A DNA stretch of 64,000 bases from Hericium rajendrae (Eukaryota > Basidiomycota > Agaricomycetes > Russulales > Hericiaceae). This document shows, piece after piece, positions 23,414 to 33,991 of this stretch. Positions within the stretch are counted from its first letter, which is position 1. Each line of letters begins with the position of its first letter. The stretch lies in NCBI GenBank assembly GCA_033439255.1, contig CM065885.1:2728001-2792000 (forward strand), read 5' to 3'. The translations under genes and the position numbers were made by a program. A model generated the notes under the pieces. That model saw only the letters and a list, made by a program, of their open reading frames with translations, did no database searches and was not told where the DNA came from.

Positions 23414-23452
23414 TTTGGCGGGGGGAGGGAGGGAGGGAGGGAGGGGGCGGGT
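23414..23452 (-). promoter_or_regulatory. CT-rich leader tract with G-quadruplex potential
   Basis: On the plus strand this is a run of five or more GGGA units followed by GGGGGCGGG. On the gene strand it is a pure CCCT-type tract ending a few bases before the GH16 start codon. CT-rich leaders are common before fungal start codons. The opposite strand could fold as a G-quadruplex. Any effect on expression is inference. Confidence 0.5.
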
Positions 23453-25050
23453 ATACGAGGAATGAACGACTGAAGAAACGACCTGTGGTGCTCTGCAAAA
23501 CATGGAACGAACATACCTGTATTTATACGCAAGGGGCCTCAAACGCGAGAGTAGAGAGGGTCGCCGACCATGCGGGGGGTTGTCAGGAGAACGCAGGGCG
23601 CTACAAATTTTTCGAATGCGGGCGTGTGTCCGATGTCACATTGCAGGTTGCCAGCAAAGCAGCAGCGAGAGAAACAGTAGACCTTTGATCAATTTGCACA
23701 TGCTTCAAGACGAATTGGAAGAAAGATGCGCGGGAATGTCCGCTTTGAGAAATCTGCACGAGAAATTTACCACCTCGAAGCAGTTTTGGTGACCACGGAG
23801 ATCAAGTATCGTTAGGGCGCACAAGACGACGATGGCCTCATCGTGCGCTCCCCATGGCCGAAGTCAGCTAATTGGGAGCTGACAGCGCTGATCGGTGGGA
23901 ATGTTATGATTGCGAAGCCGACCGCTGCATATTTGAAGATCACAAGACATATGATTGTTGCGACATACCGTGCGGTCGAGGGAGAAAGGTGTTCTGGGCA
24001 AGATGAAAACGGCAGATAAGATTGAAATGAAGCCGCCGGGAACACGAGGCACCGAACCTCGCCACGCCAGATTGCCTTTTCTGCTCAGCTCCGACCTTCC
24101 GACTCGGAGCCGCAATTTTGAAACGGTGCGCCCTTCGTCGTCGGCCGTAGTTCAGAGCTCTGGTCTGCACACCATAAAATTAATGATGGAAGAAAGACAT
24201 CGGGGCCTCGGGTGAACCCACTCACCATTTTTCTATCAGGCCCATCTAACTTGCGAGCATGGCCGCGGCGTACGTCGACTACCATATACTCTTGGACACA
24301 GCGATTCTACCGGCGGATATTCGGCGGCGGGCCATACAATAGCAACGATGATGACCAGTCAAGTGACGAATAGAAGCGAACAAAACGCAGCGATATCCGC
24401 GCTCGCTCGCGGGGCAGCCTAAAACCAGATGACCCGTTGGCAGGCTGGCAGCGGGTCGACTTCGCGGAGGCAACTACATCGCACCGATGTCCGGAAGTGC
24501 GATACTACGCAGTTGGCCATAAGGTAGACCTTGGCGATTCTGACGCTGCCGCCGGCCTCGTGACGTTCATCTCGCAAGAATGCGGGCCACGAAAGGAGAC
24601 GTGCCGCGGTTCAGGATGCCGAGAAGACCGCAGAAACGCGTTAAGAGGCCAGAGCGGACGCAGAAGGAAGTGCCCGCGCACGCGTACGAGGGGAGTCCAC
24701 CTCAGTCGGCCGGTCTTATGTCCAATGCTCTATTCAGGTGACGTCCCCGGTGCACAGAACTGTGGAGTAACAACACATGAAGACCGCCGCATAGAAGCAC
24801 AATGCACCATAATTGGTAGCGCGAGCGCATGCGCACATGCTGGACTTCTTGAATATGGAGGGGGACGCACGCGCCAACGCTGGTGTCACGAGCTAAGATA
24901 AAATGCTTTGCAAATTCCTCCGATTATCTGTCCGGGTGCACAAGTCCCATATTATACAGCAGATACTGCGTGCCGACTATAGATGGATGCGAACGTCCTA
25001 CTGTCTGTGCTGATATATTCCTCAACCGCGAAACCGTGATGTCCCACCGC
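23453..25050. other. gene-poor stretch upstream of GH16 copy 1
   Basis: No gene is supported. It contains the GH16 promoter at its left end. A 154-codon frame (24437-24901 plus) is Arg/Cys-rich without a recognised motif; I leave it out. No repeats were noticed. Confidence 0.4.
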
Positions 25051-25414
25051 TCATGATGCGTTGGGCGTGCCCTTAAACCTAGAGGACATCGTCAGCGCGC
25101 GAAGGATAGAAGGGGACGGGGAGACGGACAGCTGCCACCACGACGCGAAGAAGGGGAGGCCGAATCCTATCCCGAAGAAGAGGGTAAATTTGGTGCGGAG
25201 GGCGTTCTTGCCAGTGTGATGCGCGAATGGAATGTTTCCCTATGAAACAACGTGGTGAGGCTCAATAGCCAGTATGCAGATTGAACACGATGCATACCTG
25301 GTAATCGGGACCTCCCCCTGGCCTCAGGCCACGCTTGGCCATAATCTGTCCATTAAGAGGTAATCTCCGAAGACGGAGCGCAGACGCGGGGATGCGCGCA
25401 AGTGATGAAGACAT
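25051..25414 (-). CDS. COX8: cytochrome c oxidase subunit VIIc-like (Cox8) protein
   Basis: Three short exons (25298-25414, 25130-25239, 25051-25078) encode 84 residues. Residues 1-20 are a basic, Ala/Leu/Arg-rich presequence (MSSSLARIPASALRLRRLPL). The mature part reads GNIPFAHHTGKNALRTKF and then one membrane helix, LFFGIGFGLPFFASWWQL. The tail is FKGTPNAS. The PF-H/N..K..L..F..GFG.PF pattern matches fungal Cox8/mammalian VIIc, a single-helix subunit of respiratory complex IV in the inner mitochondrial membrane. Introns are 58 and 51 bp with clean GT and AG ends. If the second intron is retained, the frame stays open to the same stop with a longer tail, so that splice is slightly uncertain. 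No exon makes a frame of 60 codons alone, so ORF-based annotation misses this gene. Confidence 0.85.
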
Positions 25415-26201
25415 CGCAAGTCAAGGTCGTTCGAAAAGGGGATGCGAAGGTGGTGTGGTGAGCGAGTTCAATAATGCCCATAATGCGTAGAAATGCAGTA
25501 GCTTTTATTGAGAACGCGCCTCCTAAGACGGGGCCAGACGAGCGCACAAGCGACGAGCTGGAGCGGCGCAGAGCAGCCTCGGAGGGTCCGTTGCACCATA
25601 GAGCATGGCTAGAGCACCTTTAGTCCGCGTGACTGCGGGGAAAGGAGGCTTGCAGGCGGCGCTCGCAGACGATCTAGAGGCGTCGCGCGCCTGAACGCAA
25701 GATCGCCTAGGCGAGATATCGCTTCCGCTCACGGACAATACGATCTTGGTCCAGAAGTGACAGATCCAAACGCCATGAGCGGTGCGGGCGGTGCCGACGT
25801 CGAGATTCCCCTGCAAAATAGGCCCAGTGACACTCGACAGGATGAAATATGAACCTGAATGAAGGAAGGTGCGCAATGTTGAGTGATGTCACGGACGATT
25901 GTCTCTTGCACCTGGACTGCAGTCGCGCGGCGGCGCGATCGACCCAGAAGTCATCTAGGCCGGCGGCTCGGACGATGGCCCCTGTCTCGGGAACTCTTGA
26001 CAATTCCAAAGCGTATGATAGCGTCGCTTCTGGACGCGCATGATAGGTCGAGGACGGGGGGAGATGGAAGGAACGAGCGCGTCCATACAGGCGATCGTTG
26101 AGGGAATGTACATGTAGTACGGTCTCCAGGTCGCGATCGCGAAGCCCGCGACACGAACAGAATTGGTCTCTATAGATTACTGGCCTCGTAGTGAAGACAT
26201 A
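25415..26201. other. intergenic stretch between cox8 and tRNA-Thr
   Basis: No gene is recognised. A 100-codon minus-strand frame (25707-26009) has no motif. The cox8 promoter lies at the left end. Confidence 0.4.
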
Positions 26202-26297
26202 GCCGCGTTGGCGTAGAGGTAGCGCGTCCCACTTGTAAGCCGATTTTACAATCGCTTCGATATGGGAAGGTCACTCGTTCAATCCGGGTACGTGGCA
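26202..26297 (+). tRNA. tRNA-Thr (TGT) with intron
   Basis: The acceptor arms GCCGCGT and ACGTGGC pair (one G-T). The discriminator is A. The anticodon arm is TCCCA/TGGGA with loop C-T-TGT-A-[intron]-A, so the anticodon TGT (26234-26236) reads ACA, threonine. A 24 bp intron (26238-26261) sits after position 37, the standard site. The T arm is ACTCG-TTCAATC-CGGGT. The mature length is 72 plus CCA. A T-run at 26319-26327 is a good RNA polymerase III terminator. Confidence 0.92.
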
Positions 26298-26316
26298 CTG
26301 CCATAAGAAGAGGCGT

Positions 26317-26327
26317 TCTTTTTTTTT
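26317..26327 (+). terminator. RNA polymerase III terminator of tRNA-Thr
   Basis: A run of nine T lies 22 bp after the tRNA 3' end. Confidence 0.8.
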
Positions 26328-27690
26328 CATTCACCCCTGCAATCTAGTGACTTTAGCCTGCGTACTCAAACCGAGTGTCCCTCAGTTTCCCCCAAACATG
26401 AAACGTTTCTACTGATTGCGAATAAATTTTGCATCATTCGGCGCCTTTAATCGGTCCGACTTCTGGACCTGTTGTTTCCTGCTTCCTTCTACGTCGCTGG
26501 TGAGCGGTGTCGGCAATATATATGTAAGTACTTGATAAAAACCTTGTATGATACAATTTCTCCCATGTACGTACCATCGCACGTACAGCCCGCTGGACTA
26601 TGAGTGGCAAGAATCCGGGTTTCACAGCAGTGAAGACGTATTTCGATTCTCTCAAACAAGGGCTGTGCTGCTCAAGAGTGAATTCCGGATGCAGCTAGGA
26701 AGGACATCGCCGTCCGTACCCCGCCTTCCAGCTCGCATTTCCCATGCGCCCCATCCATCATCTCCCACCCACACGAACCAGCAGCAACTTTAAAAATCTG
26801 CACGGCTTTCCCACCGTGTATCGCCATGGATCATACGCGCCCCAACGTTGCGGAGAGGTGTTAGAAGTACAGGTCCTAAGTATCCAGACACCGCGACGAC
26901 GCTGCAAACACTAATACTTTCAACGCCGTTCAATCCCACGGATGTCCCGCAGCACCGGCGGGTTCCTACCAATACACGCACTATGACCATCTCCGCCTAC
27001 GCATCCTAACGCGCCGATGCGACGAAGCGGCGTCCTCGGATTGAGCGGGGTCTCATGCGCGCCGGCAGAAGACGGAGAGGCGGCGCATATATTCGCCGGC
27101 GGTGTGCGTCCGTCCATGTTGGTGCTGAGAGAACAGTTCGCGGAGACGAAGGTGGGCTGGCCGACGCGCGCAGCGGACTGCTTCTGGACAAGTCGTCCGC
27201 GCACACACACGGACTCGATGGCGTCTGACGTCCGCAGATCCTGGCGCGCGGGATGCACGCGCGTGAGATGCGGCGGCGCGGACTCTGCATTCCATCGCCG
27301 TCGTGCGTCTGTCTTCATTTCCGACTCTGCGCGGCTTGATAGCATCAATAAGATCGGTAGCTGTCTGACATAGACAGGCGATGCGAACCAAGATCTCGAC
27401 AGTCCACGCAGGCGGCGAAGAAGCGGGCGCGGGCGCCCGATCCCGCTGTCGTGGTGCGAATCCCGAAGCACCGCGTCCACTGTCTACAGCAGCGTCACGG
27501 CGCCGTACCACCGCGGCCGCGCGCCGTTCCGGCGTTGCGTGCGCGCGCCAGATCGGTCTATCCTCACTCGACCGCTGGTGATGCACGCATCGCCCTTCGT
27601 CGTCTTTGCGTCGATCCGGCGCAGCACACGCGGGGGAAGAACAAAGCCGGCGCAGCGGACACGGTCCCGACACCGCCCCTCCACGTCCCA
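26328..27690. other. intergenic stretch grading into GC-rich decayed DNA
   Basis: The first 600 bp hold no recognised gene. From about 27000 the sequence becomes GC-rich and every frame is open for long distances, on both strands. This is an effect of composition, not evidence of genes. It precedes the MP5 relic and may contain further decayed MP sequence that I cannot align with confidence. Confidence 0.4.
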
Positions 27691-28000
27691 ACCACTCGCC
27701 ATCTCAGCACGCCCTGGTTCCTGGCCCGATGCTGGGGTACGCGCGCGGCGCGTCGAGCGATCGGTCTTGTCCTTCAAGTCGACGGGGAGTGCGTTTTCAG
27801 GGCTGGGTTGGCGTGGAGGACGGGCGCTGGCGGGCGGGACGGCGGCGGCTGATGCGGGGTGCAGAGACGGGGGGCACTGCGCAGCGCGTTCGAGATGGCG
27901 ACGCGCTCGCCTTCCTCCATGTCGCGACGTTCCGCGGGCATCGCGAACGACCGCGATGCCAGCACGGGCGGTGGGTCGCTGCTGATTGTGCAGCAGGTAT
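27690..28000. repeat. decayed direct repeat, unit 1
   Basis: This aligns loosely with 28720-29110. Shared words in order are GGTCTTGTCCT, TTTCAGGGCT, CGGGCxCTGGC, GACGGGACGG, GGxCACTG and GCGTTCGAGATGG. The unit leads into the first exon of the MP5 relic, so the second unit is probably a still older MP fragment. Confidence 0.45.
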
Positions 28001-28484
28001 TGTTGAGCACGGGGCAGCGATGCGCGTCGACGCTGGTACAGCTCGCGGGCTTCCAGCGAGCCGGGGCAGGACGGACGGGACGGGCGGCGCATATATCCAC
28101 GCTGGCGATGGAGCACACGCTGACGGGCGCGACGTGTCTTTCGATGCTGACGGCGGCATAGCGTACTGCGCGGCGGACGGTGGGTCTGTCCTGCGCAGGA
28201 CGATCGCGGCGTCGTCCTGGCCTGCACGTGCACGGCGGGGTGGAGCGTCCTGCTGGTGCGTGGACGAGAATGCCGCGTTGCGATGTTTGGATAGATGGGG
28301 GTCCTGATGTTCTGGCTGGCGACGCGCGACCGGTGTGAAGGCGGGGTTTTATGTTTTCCAGGTTAGCGCGGAGAGGCTGATGGGAGCATAAGGCGTGGTG
28401 TGGGATTGAGGATGCAAGCTGTGCGAGCTCGTGTCAGGCTCAGCGGAGGCACACAAGCTGGCGTGTGTTTCTGGGAGGTGCTGA
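27899..28484 (+). pseudogene. MP5, relic of the 7-TM protein family
   Basis: The DNA aligns with MP2 across the end of exon 1, a trace of exon 2, the start of exon 3 and all of exon 4. Matching pieces include [31 protein letters not shown], the GACGATCGCGGCG acceptor region, GGTGTGGGATTGAGGATGCA and the terminal GCTGGCGT..TGTCTGG block. Several internal deletions (for example 9 bp before LLIV) and loss of most of exons 2 and 3 destroy the frame. It lies on the plus strand, opposite to MP1-MP4. MP2 is the nearest copy by eye. Confidence 0.75.
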
Positions 28485-28719
28485 TGGGTTAGTGGCCTCT
28501 CGATGTTAAAAGCGGACACCTACGGACTATTTGAGTAAATGTAGGGCCTTAGCTTTTTGCTGTCGTGGTACGCGACCCTTGATCCGTGCGCAGAGGCGGC
28601 GGAGTCTGGTGCGATGCTGGGGCTCTACCGACATCACTTTCGTCAACGCTAAACGCACGAGAGTCCGGAGTGAAACGTCTCTGGGAACTATGATCGCTTC
28701 CCTACGTTTTGACGCTCGC

Positions 28720-29110
28720 CGTCCCGCGCGGTCTCGGGTTCCGCGCGAGACGATGGAAACGTGCCGATGCGTGTGCGGCCGAGATGGGGTTCGCGTTCGG
28801 AGGAGGCCTCGTGAGGCCGCGTCGGTTGAGTGGTCTTGTCCTGTGACGCGTGCGTGGCGAGGTTTCAGGGCTTCGATCGAGGTACTTGGAGTTCATCGCA
28901 TGGCGCGAGTGCCAGTTTCGCGCGTTGTTTTGTGTAAAGGCGGGCACTGGCAGACGGGACGGATGGCGGCGGAGGGGGCGTGTGGCTGGGACCGACTGGC
29001 GCGGAATTCACAAACGGAGGGACACTGTGCATGGGTCCTGCGCGTTCGAGATGGTGCGCGGCTCGATCTGTCTTGTTGTTTCGGGACTTGTCGCAAGGGC
29101 GTGGTGGTGA
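28720..29110. repeat. decayed direct repeat, unit 2
   Basis: This is the partner of 27690-28000, as described there. A 241-codon frame covers it (28531-29256 plus). Its translation is Arg/Cys-rich and has no motif, so I treat it as composition-driven. Confidence 0.45.
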
Positions 29111-29593
29111 CGGCGCGTCGAAGAGCTCAGTTCTGTGGTCGAGCGAGCTGTAGGATGTCGATCGGAGCAGCGAAGGGGTGGACTGACATGTCGTCCATGA
29201 AGAGTCGAGCTCAAGCCCCCGTCAACGATATGGGTCTGCTAGGCGGACGATTGTGACGTGACACTTCGTTGACGCACGAACAGCGGTGAAAAGTCATCGC
29301 GATCGGCAACCGTTTTTCAAGGACTTTTGAAGGCTTTGATTACATATAGGACATACCTCTGGGCCAATGGCATTGGTGGCGTTTGAGAATGGTGAGCAGG
29401 CGTAACGTCGGGGTGTTGACGGCGGCGATCGACGCAGCGTGTAAAGACGAGTTTGGCGATCCGGCCACAAGAGATCCAGATCTCGACGGGCCTGACGCGC
29501 TCGTCACGCCTCTCAGAAGAGACCTGCAAGCGTCTCTGTGACGCTCCGATACTCGAGCCATCTGCCTGCTCTCATTCATCTGGCACGGTCCGG

Positions 29594-30487
29594 TCACGAC
29601 AGGCGCATGCGCCATCCCCCGACTTCTCCTTTCCCCTCCCCGACCTCCAAGCCCCCGCCGGCTCCTCCCAGCACGAACACCACCAGCAGCACTCCTACCC
29701 GCACAGCACGCCCTCCGCCCTCCCGCCCCTCCCGCTCAAACAGCCCACCTCGCGAGCCTCCGCGAAATGCGCCGCATCCGTGTGAGATCGCCGAAGCCAC
29801 CACCTCCAACCTCGACGACGGAGACGCGTTCCTTGCGGACATGACTGCACAGTCTGCCTCTGCTCGAACGGCGCACCAGACTGGGGCGCCCTCTACGTCG
29901 CCGCGCTCGACGCGCACAGGCGCGTTCATACGCCTTGTTCCTCGAGCCGGGGTTGGGAGCGCGGGGCTGCTTGTGGGCGCGGGGGCGGGCCATTCGATGT
30001 GCAGGCGTTCGCGGCGTCGATGTTCGCTTTGGGCGGCCTCAGGACTGCTGAGGGGGCACGCGAGAGCCGCGAGCGCGGGACATCTGCGCGCGCGACGGTG
30101 CTCGCGTAACAGGCGAACCCGCCGCGCCGTCCTCCGCCTCCAACGTCCACCCCACCCACGCGCAAGCCCACACGCACCGCAAAACATATTCCGCTGCGCT
30201 GCCCCGCTCCCCTGCCGTCCTCGCGCCGCAATTTACCTGCCCGCGTGCACGCCTGCGCCCTCGCACCCCCACGACGGAGCTCGAGGACGCCGGCGTACCG
30301 TGTATCTGCGCATCGGGTTCGCCGAGGTACGTGTGTTCCTCTTCCTGCTGGTTGTACGGGCACGAGCGGCGACGCACATCGTGTGCCTGTGGTGCGCGGC
30401 GCGTGCGCGGTACGCACTCCCCTTCCTGCCCTCCCTCCCCTCCTGCCTTCGTACCGCGCTCTCAGCCCGCCCGCCCTTCCTCCCATC
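29594..30487 (+). pseudogene. ZF3, relic of the coiled-coil/Cys-rich family
   Basis: The plus strand aligns with the start of ZF1. CTCCCCGACxTCC and CCGGCTCCTCCCAGCA correspond to the LPDFL..TGSSQHE segment. CTCCGCGAAAtGCGCCGCATCCG followed by GATCGCCGAAGCC corresponds to the coiled-coil L-R-E-T-R-R-I-R...I-A-E-A. Large deletions and shifts follow. The Cys-rich part is only faintly traceable (TELEDA near 30275). Long GC-rich open frames on both strands are shadows. The relic points toward ZF1, in opposite orientation. Confidence 0.65.
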
Positions 30488-30490
30488 TCA

Positions 30491-30639
30491 CACTGCCCAC
30501 ATCACTCACTTTTTCCCAAGATATAGTGTAGAAAATATTTTAGAAATAGATAGTCTTTTTTCCTAGGGAAGAAAAAATATCTTTTTCTAAGGTCTTTTCC
30601 ACACTATATCTTGGAAAAAAGTGAGTCATGCAGGCAGTG
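30491..30639. mobile_element. 149 bp fold-back MITE, CACTA-like ends
   Basis: The element starts CACTGCC and ends GGCAGTG and is flanked by TCA on both sides (30488-30490 and 30640-30642). CACTG ends and a 3 bp target duplication fit the CACTA (En/Spm) superfamily. The two halves are near-perfect inverted complements, including ACTCACTTTTT, AAGATATAGTGT and a CCTAGG centre near 30563-30568. The RNA would fold into one hairpin of about 70 bp. It is AT-rich inside a GC-rich region. No coding capacity is seen. Confidence 0.75.
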
Positions 30640-31407
30640 TCAATCGCGCGCGCGCTACTCGACGCCGCCGACCCCGGCACCGGCGCCGACCCCGGCACCG
30701 GCGCCGCCCCGCCAAGCCACGTCGTCGCCTCCCGCCTTCTCTCCTCCCCGCCAAGACGAACGCAGACCTCGAGCAGGAGGGGGCTGCGCCGCGCTTCGGA
30801 GGGCGCGTCGCATGCGGGCCTGTCGCTCAGATGGGCGGTCTGCCGTGGCGCTGTTGGGGAGGGCTCAGGGGAGTGCGTCCTGCGTGTATGCTGTCGGACG
30901 GGGTGGGCGTGTGCGGTAATTGTGGTGTTTTGAGTCTCGTGAAGCGTTCGTAGCTGCTTGGCATCTGCCGGGGCATAGAGGCTGCGGGTTTTCCTTGTCA
31001 AGCATGGTGCTTGGGTCTTGTGGACGTTTTGACCTGTCTTCGACAGAGTGCTGACGCAACGGGACAGGACGATGTCTCTCTGTGCGCAGCTGTCTACCGT
31101 TGCTTGATAATACTGTTTTTTCTGCTACCAGATTCCTTATTGTCATGTGAAGGCCGCGATAGATCTCTCTCTGGATCCTGAGACTATCAAAAGGATACTA
31201 ACTCCCCATGCTTTCATGCCGCACGGTGCAGCGATGAAGACATTCCGCTGTGCGGGGTCTTGTCCTTTCGTCCATACATATCGAAAAATTTCGCATCCTA
31301 GTTGTAGTTGCTGATACATCAAATTCCGACCTAATAGTACTGTATATATCCCAATTCCCAGTAAGATCGCCACAACATTACAGCAACTACAAAACACACC
31401 ATCCACC
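30640..31407. other. 3' flank of ZF1
   Basis: No gene is seen. A short GC-rich direct repeat (GACCCCGGCACCGGCGCC, two units) lies at 30669-30704. The part nearest ZF1 is AT-richer and probably holds its 3' untranslated region. Confidence 0.4.
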
Positions 31408-33971
31408 CTACCGATTCCGCCTAATCGACGCCCTCAAATGCTCCGCGCCGTACTTATCAAGCCCGGACAGGCTGAGCTCCTGCCCGAGGAACTTGACGAG
31501 CACCTCCGGCTCGCGGTTGCCCTTCTTCGTGCGCCGCTCGGCCAGCAGGCGCGCGAGCGCACACACGCCCGCGCCGAACATGTCGCGGCGCACGTCCGTG
31601 TGACGCGCGAGGTACTCCTCGACGGGCACGAAGTGCCGGCGCAGCAGGCCCTCCGAGATGCGCAGGCGCGACGCTATCACACGCATCGTCAGCGGCGCGC
31701 TACAGAAAGAGAGGGGAAGACGCACTCCACGACGTGGTCATCACGACGGCCCACAGATGCTCCGGCGGCTCCCACCGTGCATCGGGGTGCGCCGCGTTAT
31801 GCTGCATCAGCTCCGCGAGCGCGCGGCGCAGCATCTCGCTGACGTGGATGACGCCGCGCTCGTCCATCGCGGTGCTGTCGAACGGCGAGAGCGTGTCCGA
31901 GACGACGGTGCGGTGCGGGACGTTCCACTCGATGAGCCACACGCCGACGAGGATGCTGTTCGTCGGGAGGAGCACCGTCGAGCGCCGCATGTTGTATGTC
32001 AGCCACTGGTCCGGCTGCTTCGAGTCCGCCGTGCAGCGCGCCCACTCCGGCTTCGTCTTGTCGCGCCGCGTGCGCGCCTGTGCGGATGCGTCAGCGGATG
32101 GGGGGTGAGGAAGGGAGGGGGGACAAACCTTGGCCCAGGAGAAGGTGATGTAGCGCCGGTGGTCCGGCGTTGCGGGCGCGTTGACGAAGAGCTCCTTCTG
32201 CGGGAAGCCGCTGCGGAGGTAGCGCTCCTCGATGTCCTTGTACGTCGTGAGCTCGGCCTGGTGCTCGAGGACCTGCGGGCGGGTTAGCGGGGCGCGGGTC
32301 GGCGGCGCGGGGGCGGGGCGCACCTCGGGCACGGCGAGGCGCGAGAGGACGTGCTCGCGCCACATCTGCTCGCAGTGGTCGAGGATCTCGGGCAGCTCGG
32401 TCTTGCCGAGGAGGTCGCCGGTGATCTCGCAGGTGACGAGCTCCATGTCGCGCGTGCCGAGCCTGCGGGGCGTGAGCGGCGTAAAGAGAGAAAAAGGGCG
32501 GGCGCACCGTGCATGGGAGAGTGAGCAGGTCTTGCGCCCGCCCTTGAAGAGCTCCTTGCAGCGCCACTTGCCGATGACGCCCCGCGCGGACGTGCCGCCG
32601 CAGTTCGTGCAGCGGCGGTACTTGTCCGAGCACGTCAGACACATGATCTACATTTGCGAATTAGCAGCGCGCCCGCCCAGTAAACACCCCACGCACCTCC
32701 GCCGTAAACGCAATCACCCCCCGCCCCTTCGCCACGAACCCCCCATGCCCCTTCACATGCAAACACACATCACACATCGCCGGCGCGCTCACGTCCTCCA
32801 TCTCCGTGCTGCGCTTGCGGCTCGGCACGGCGGGCATGTACGGCTTGCAGTCGAGGCACGTGAAGTGCATCGCGTACGGCACCTCCAGCTCCTCCTTGCT
32901 CCCGCGCAGGAGCAGCTTCGCCATGAGCGCGCCGCACTGCACGCACGCGACGTTGTGCCCCTCGACGAGCTTCGCCGCGCGCTTGCCCTTCGCCGCGGAC
33001 GTCGACGCGGCGGGCGCCGGGTCGTCCGCGGGCGCGTCGGGGCTCTGCTCCGCGTCCGCGCCGCCGCTGCCGCTCGTGCTCGCGGGCGTCTCGCCCGCAC
33101 TGCCGCTCGCGGGCGTCGCGCCCCCCGCGCTGCCGCTCGCCATGCTCGAGGGCGTCTCGCCGAGCGTCGTCGACGGGCGTGGGGGCGGGGGCGGGGGCAG
33201 CTCGAGCGCGCCGCCGAGGAAGTCGACGGCGCTCTCGGCGGTCCAGAGGCTCGGCTCCGGGAAGAGCGAGTTGATGAACTGCGCCTGCGCGGCGTCGAGC
33301 ATGGGCGCGAGCTCGGGCGGGTAGGACGCGGTGTGCTGCGCGACGTGGAAGCCCGCGAGGAGCGTGTCCCAGTCTGGGTTCGCTGCGGCGTTCAGCAGGG
33401 GGCTCGTGTCTGCGCTGCCGGCGTACGAGGTCGGGAGGCCGGGATTTGTGTTGTTCGAGTTGTTTGTGTCGTTTGTGTTGTTTGCGTTGTTTGCGTTGTT
33501 TGCGTTGTTTGCGTTGTTTGCGTTCATGTTTGCGTTGGGGAACGTTTGTGGTGGGGCGGGCGCGGACTGGAAGTGGGCGATCGCGAGCTCGGCCTCGCGC
33601 GCGCGGCGCTGGGCCTCGCTTTGCTGGCGCCCGGCCTCGGCGATCTGGAGCTCGAGCTCGCGGATGCGGCGTGTTTCGCGGAGGATCTCGAGTTGCGTTG
33701 CCTGGTCGTTCTCGGGCGTGCGGGAGGACGAGGCGGTGGGCTGAGACATGGAGGACATCGGGAGGTAGTTGCTTGTGCTGGGCGCGTAGGACTGCTGATA
33801 CAGCTGCTGCTGCTGTTGATTCGGCGGCGGAGGCTGTTGACTCGATTGTTGGTGCTGTTGATGTGGTTGCTCATGCTGGGAGGAGCCGGTGGGATTGAGG
33901 AAGTCGGGGAGGGTGAAGATGGAGTCGTGGGGGTGTGGGTTGCTAGCGTTGTATTGACCAAAGGGATCCAT
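31408..33971 (-). CDS. ZF1, coiled-coil and Cys-rich protein of unknown function
   Basis: Six exons (32697-33971, 32508-32647, 32324-32462, 32129-32272, 31734-32077, 31408-31699) sum to 777 residues. The N-terminus is Gln/Ser-rich. A coiled coil follows around LEILRETRRIRELELQIAEA (residues about 85-130), then an Asn-repeat segment and a low-complexity Pro/Ala/Ser stretch. Paired Cys motifs come next: CVQCG, CLDC, CDVC, then CLTC and CTNC before WRCKEL. These could bind two or more zinc ions. The C-terminal half is a conserved globular region (WAKARTRRDKTKPEW; EPPEHLW) that I do not recognise. The start MDPFGQ is chosen over an upstream ATG at 34004 because it matches the length in ZF2. A nuclear or RNA-related role is possible but unproven. 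It is a paralogue of ZF2 and ZF3. Confidence 0.78.
33430..33532. repeat. in-frame Asn-coding minisatellite in ZF1
   Basis: A 9 bp unit, TTGTTTGCG on the plus strand, repeats five times and is followed by related triplet-length units. On the gene strand it codes for N-A-N and N-N-T repeats between the coiled coil and the Pro/Ala-rich linker. ZF2 lacks it. Confidence 0.8.
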
Positions 33972-33991
33972 GGCTGCAGTCGCGGTAAGAA

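Noticed and set aside
27053-28307. Long overlapping ORFs on both strands as real genes
   Set aside because: GC-rich composition opens all frames at once. The only alignable content is the MP5 relic on the plus strand.
29538-30566. 342-codon ORF as an intact gene
   Set aside because: It is out of frame with the traceable ZF homology and ends inside the MITE. Its Pro/Ser/Arg-rich translation is driven by composition.
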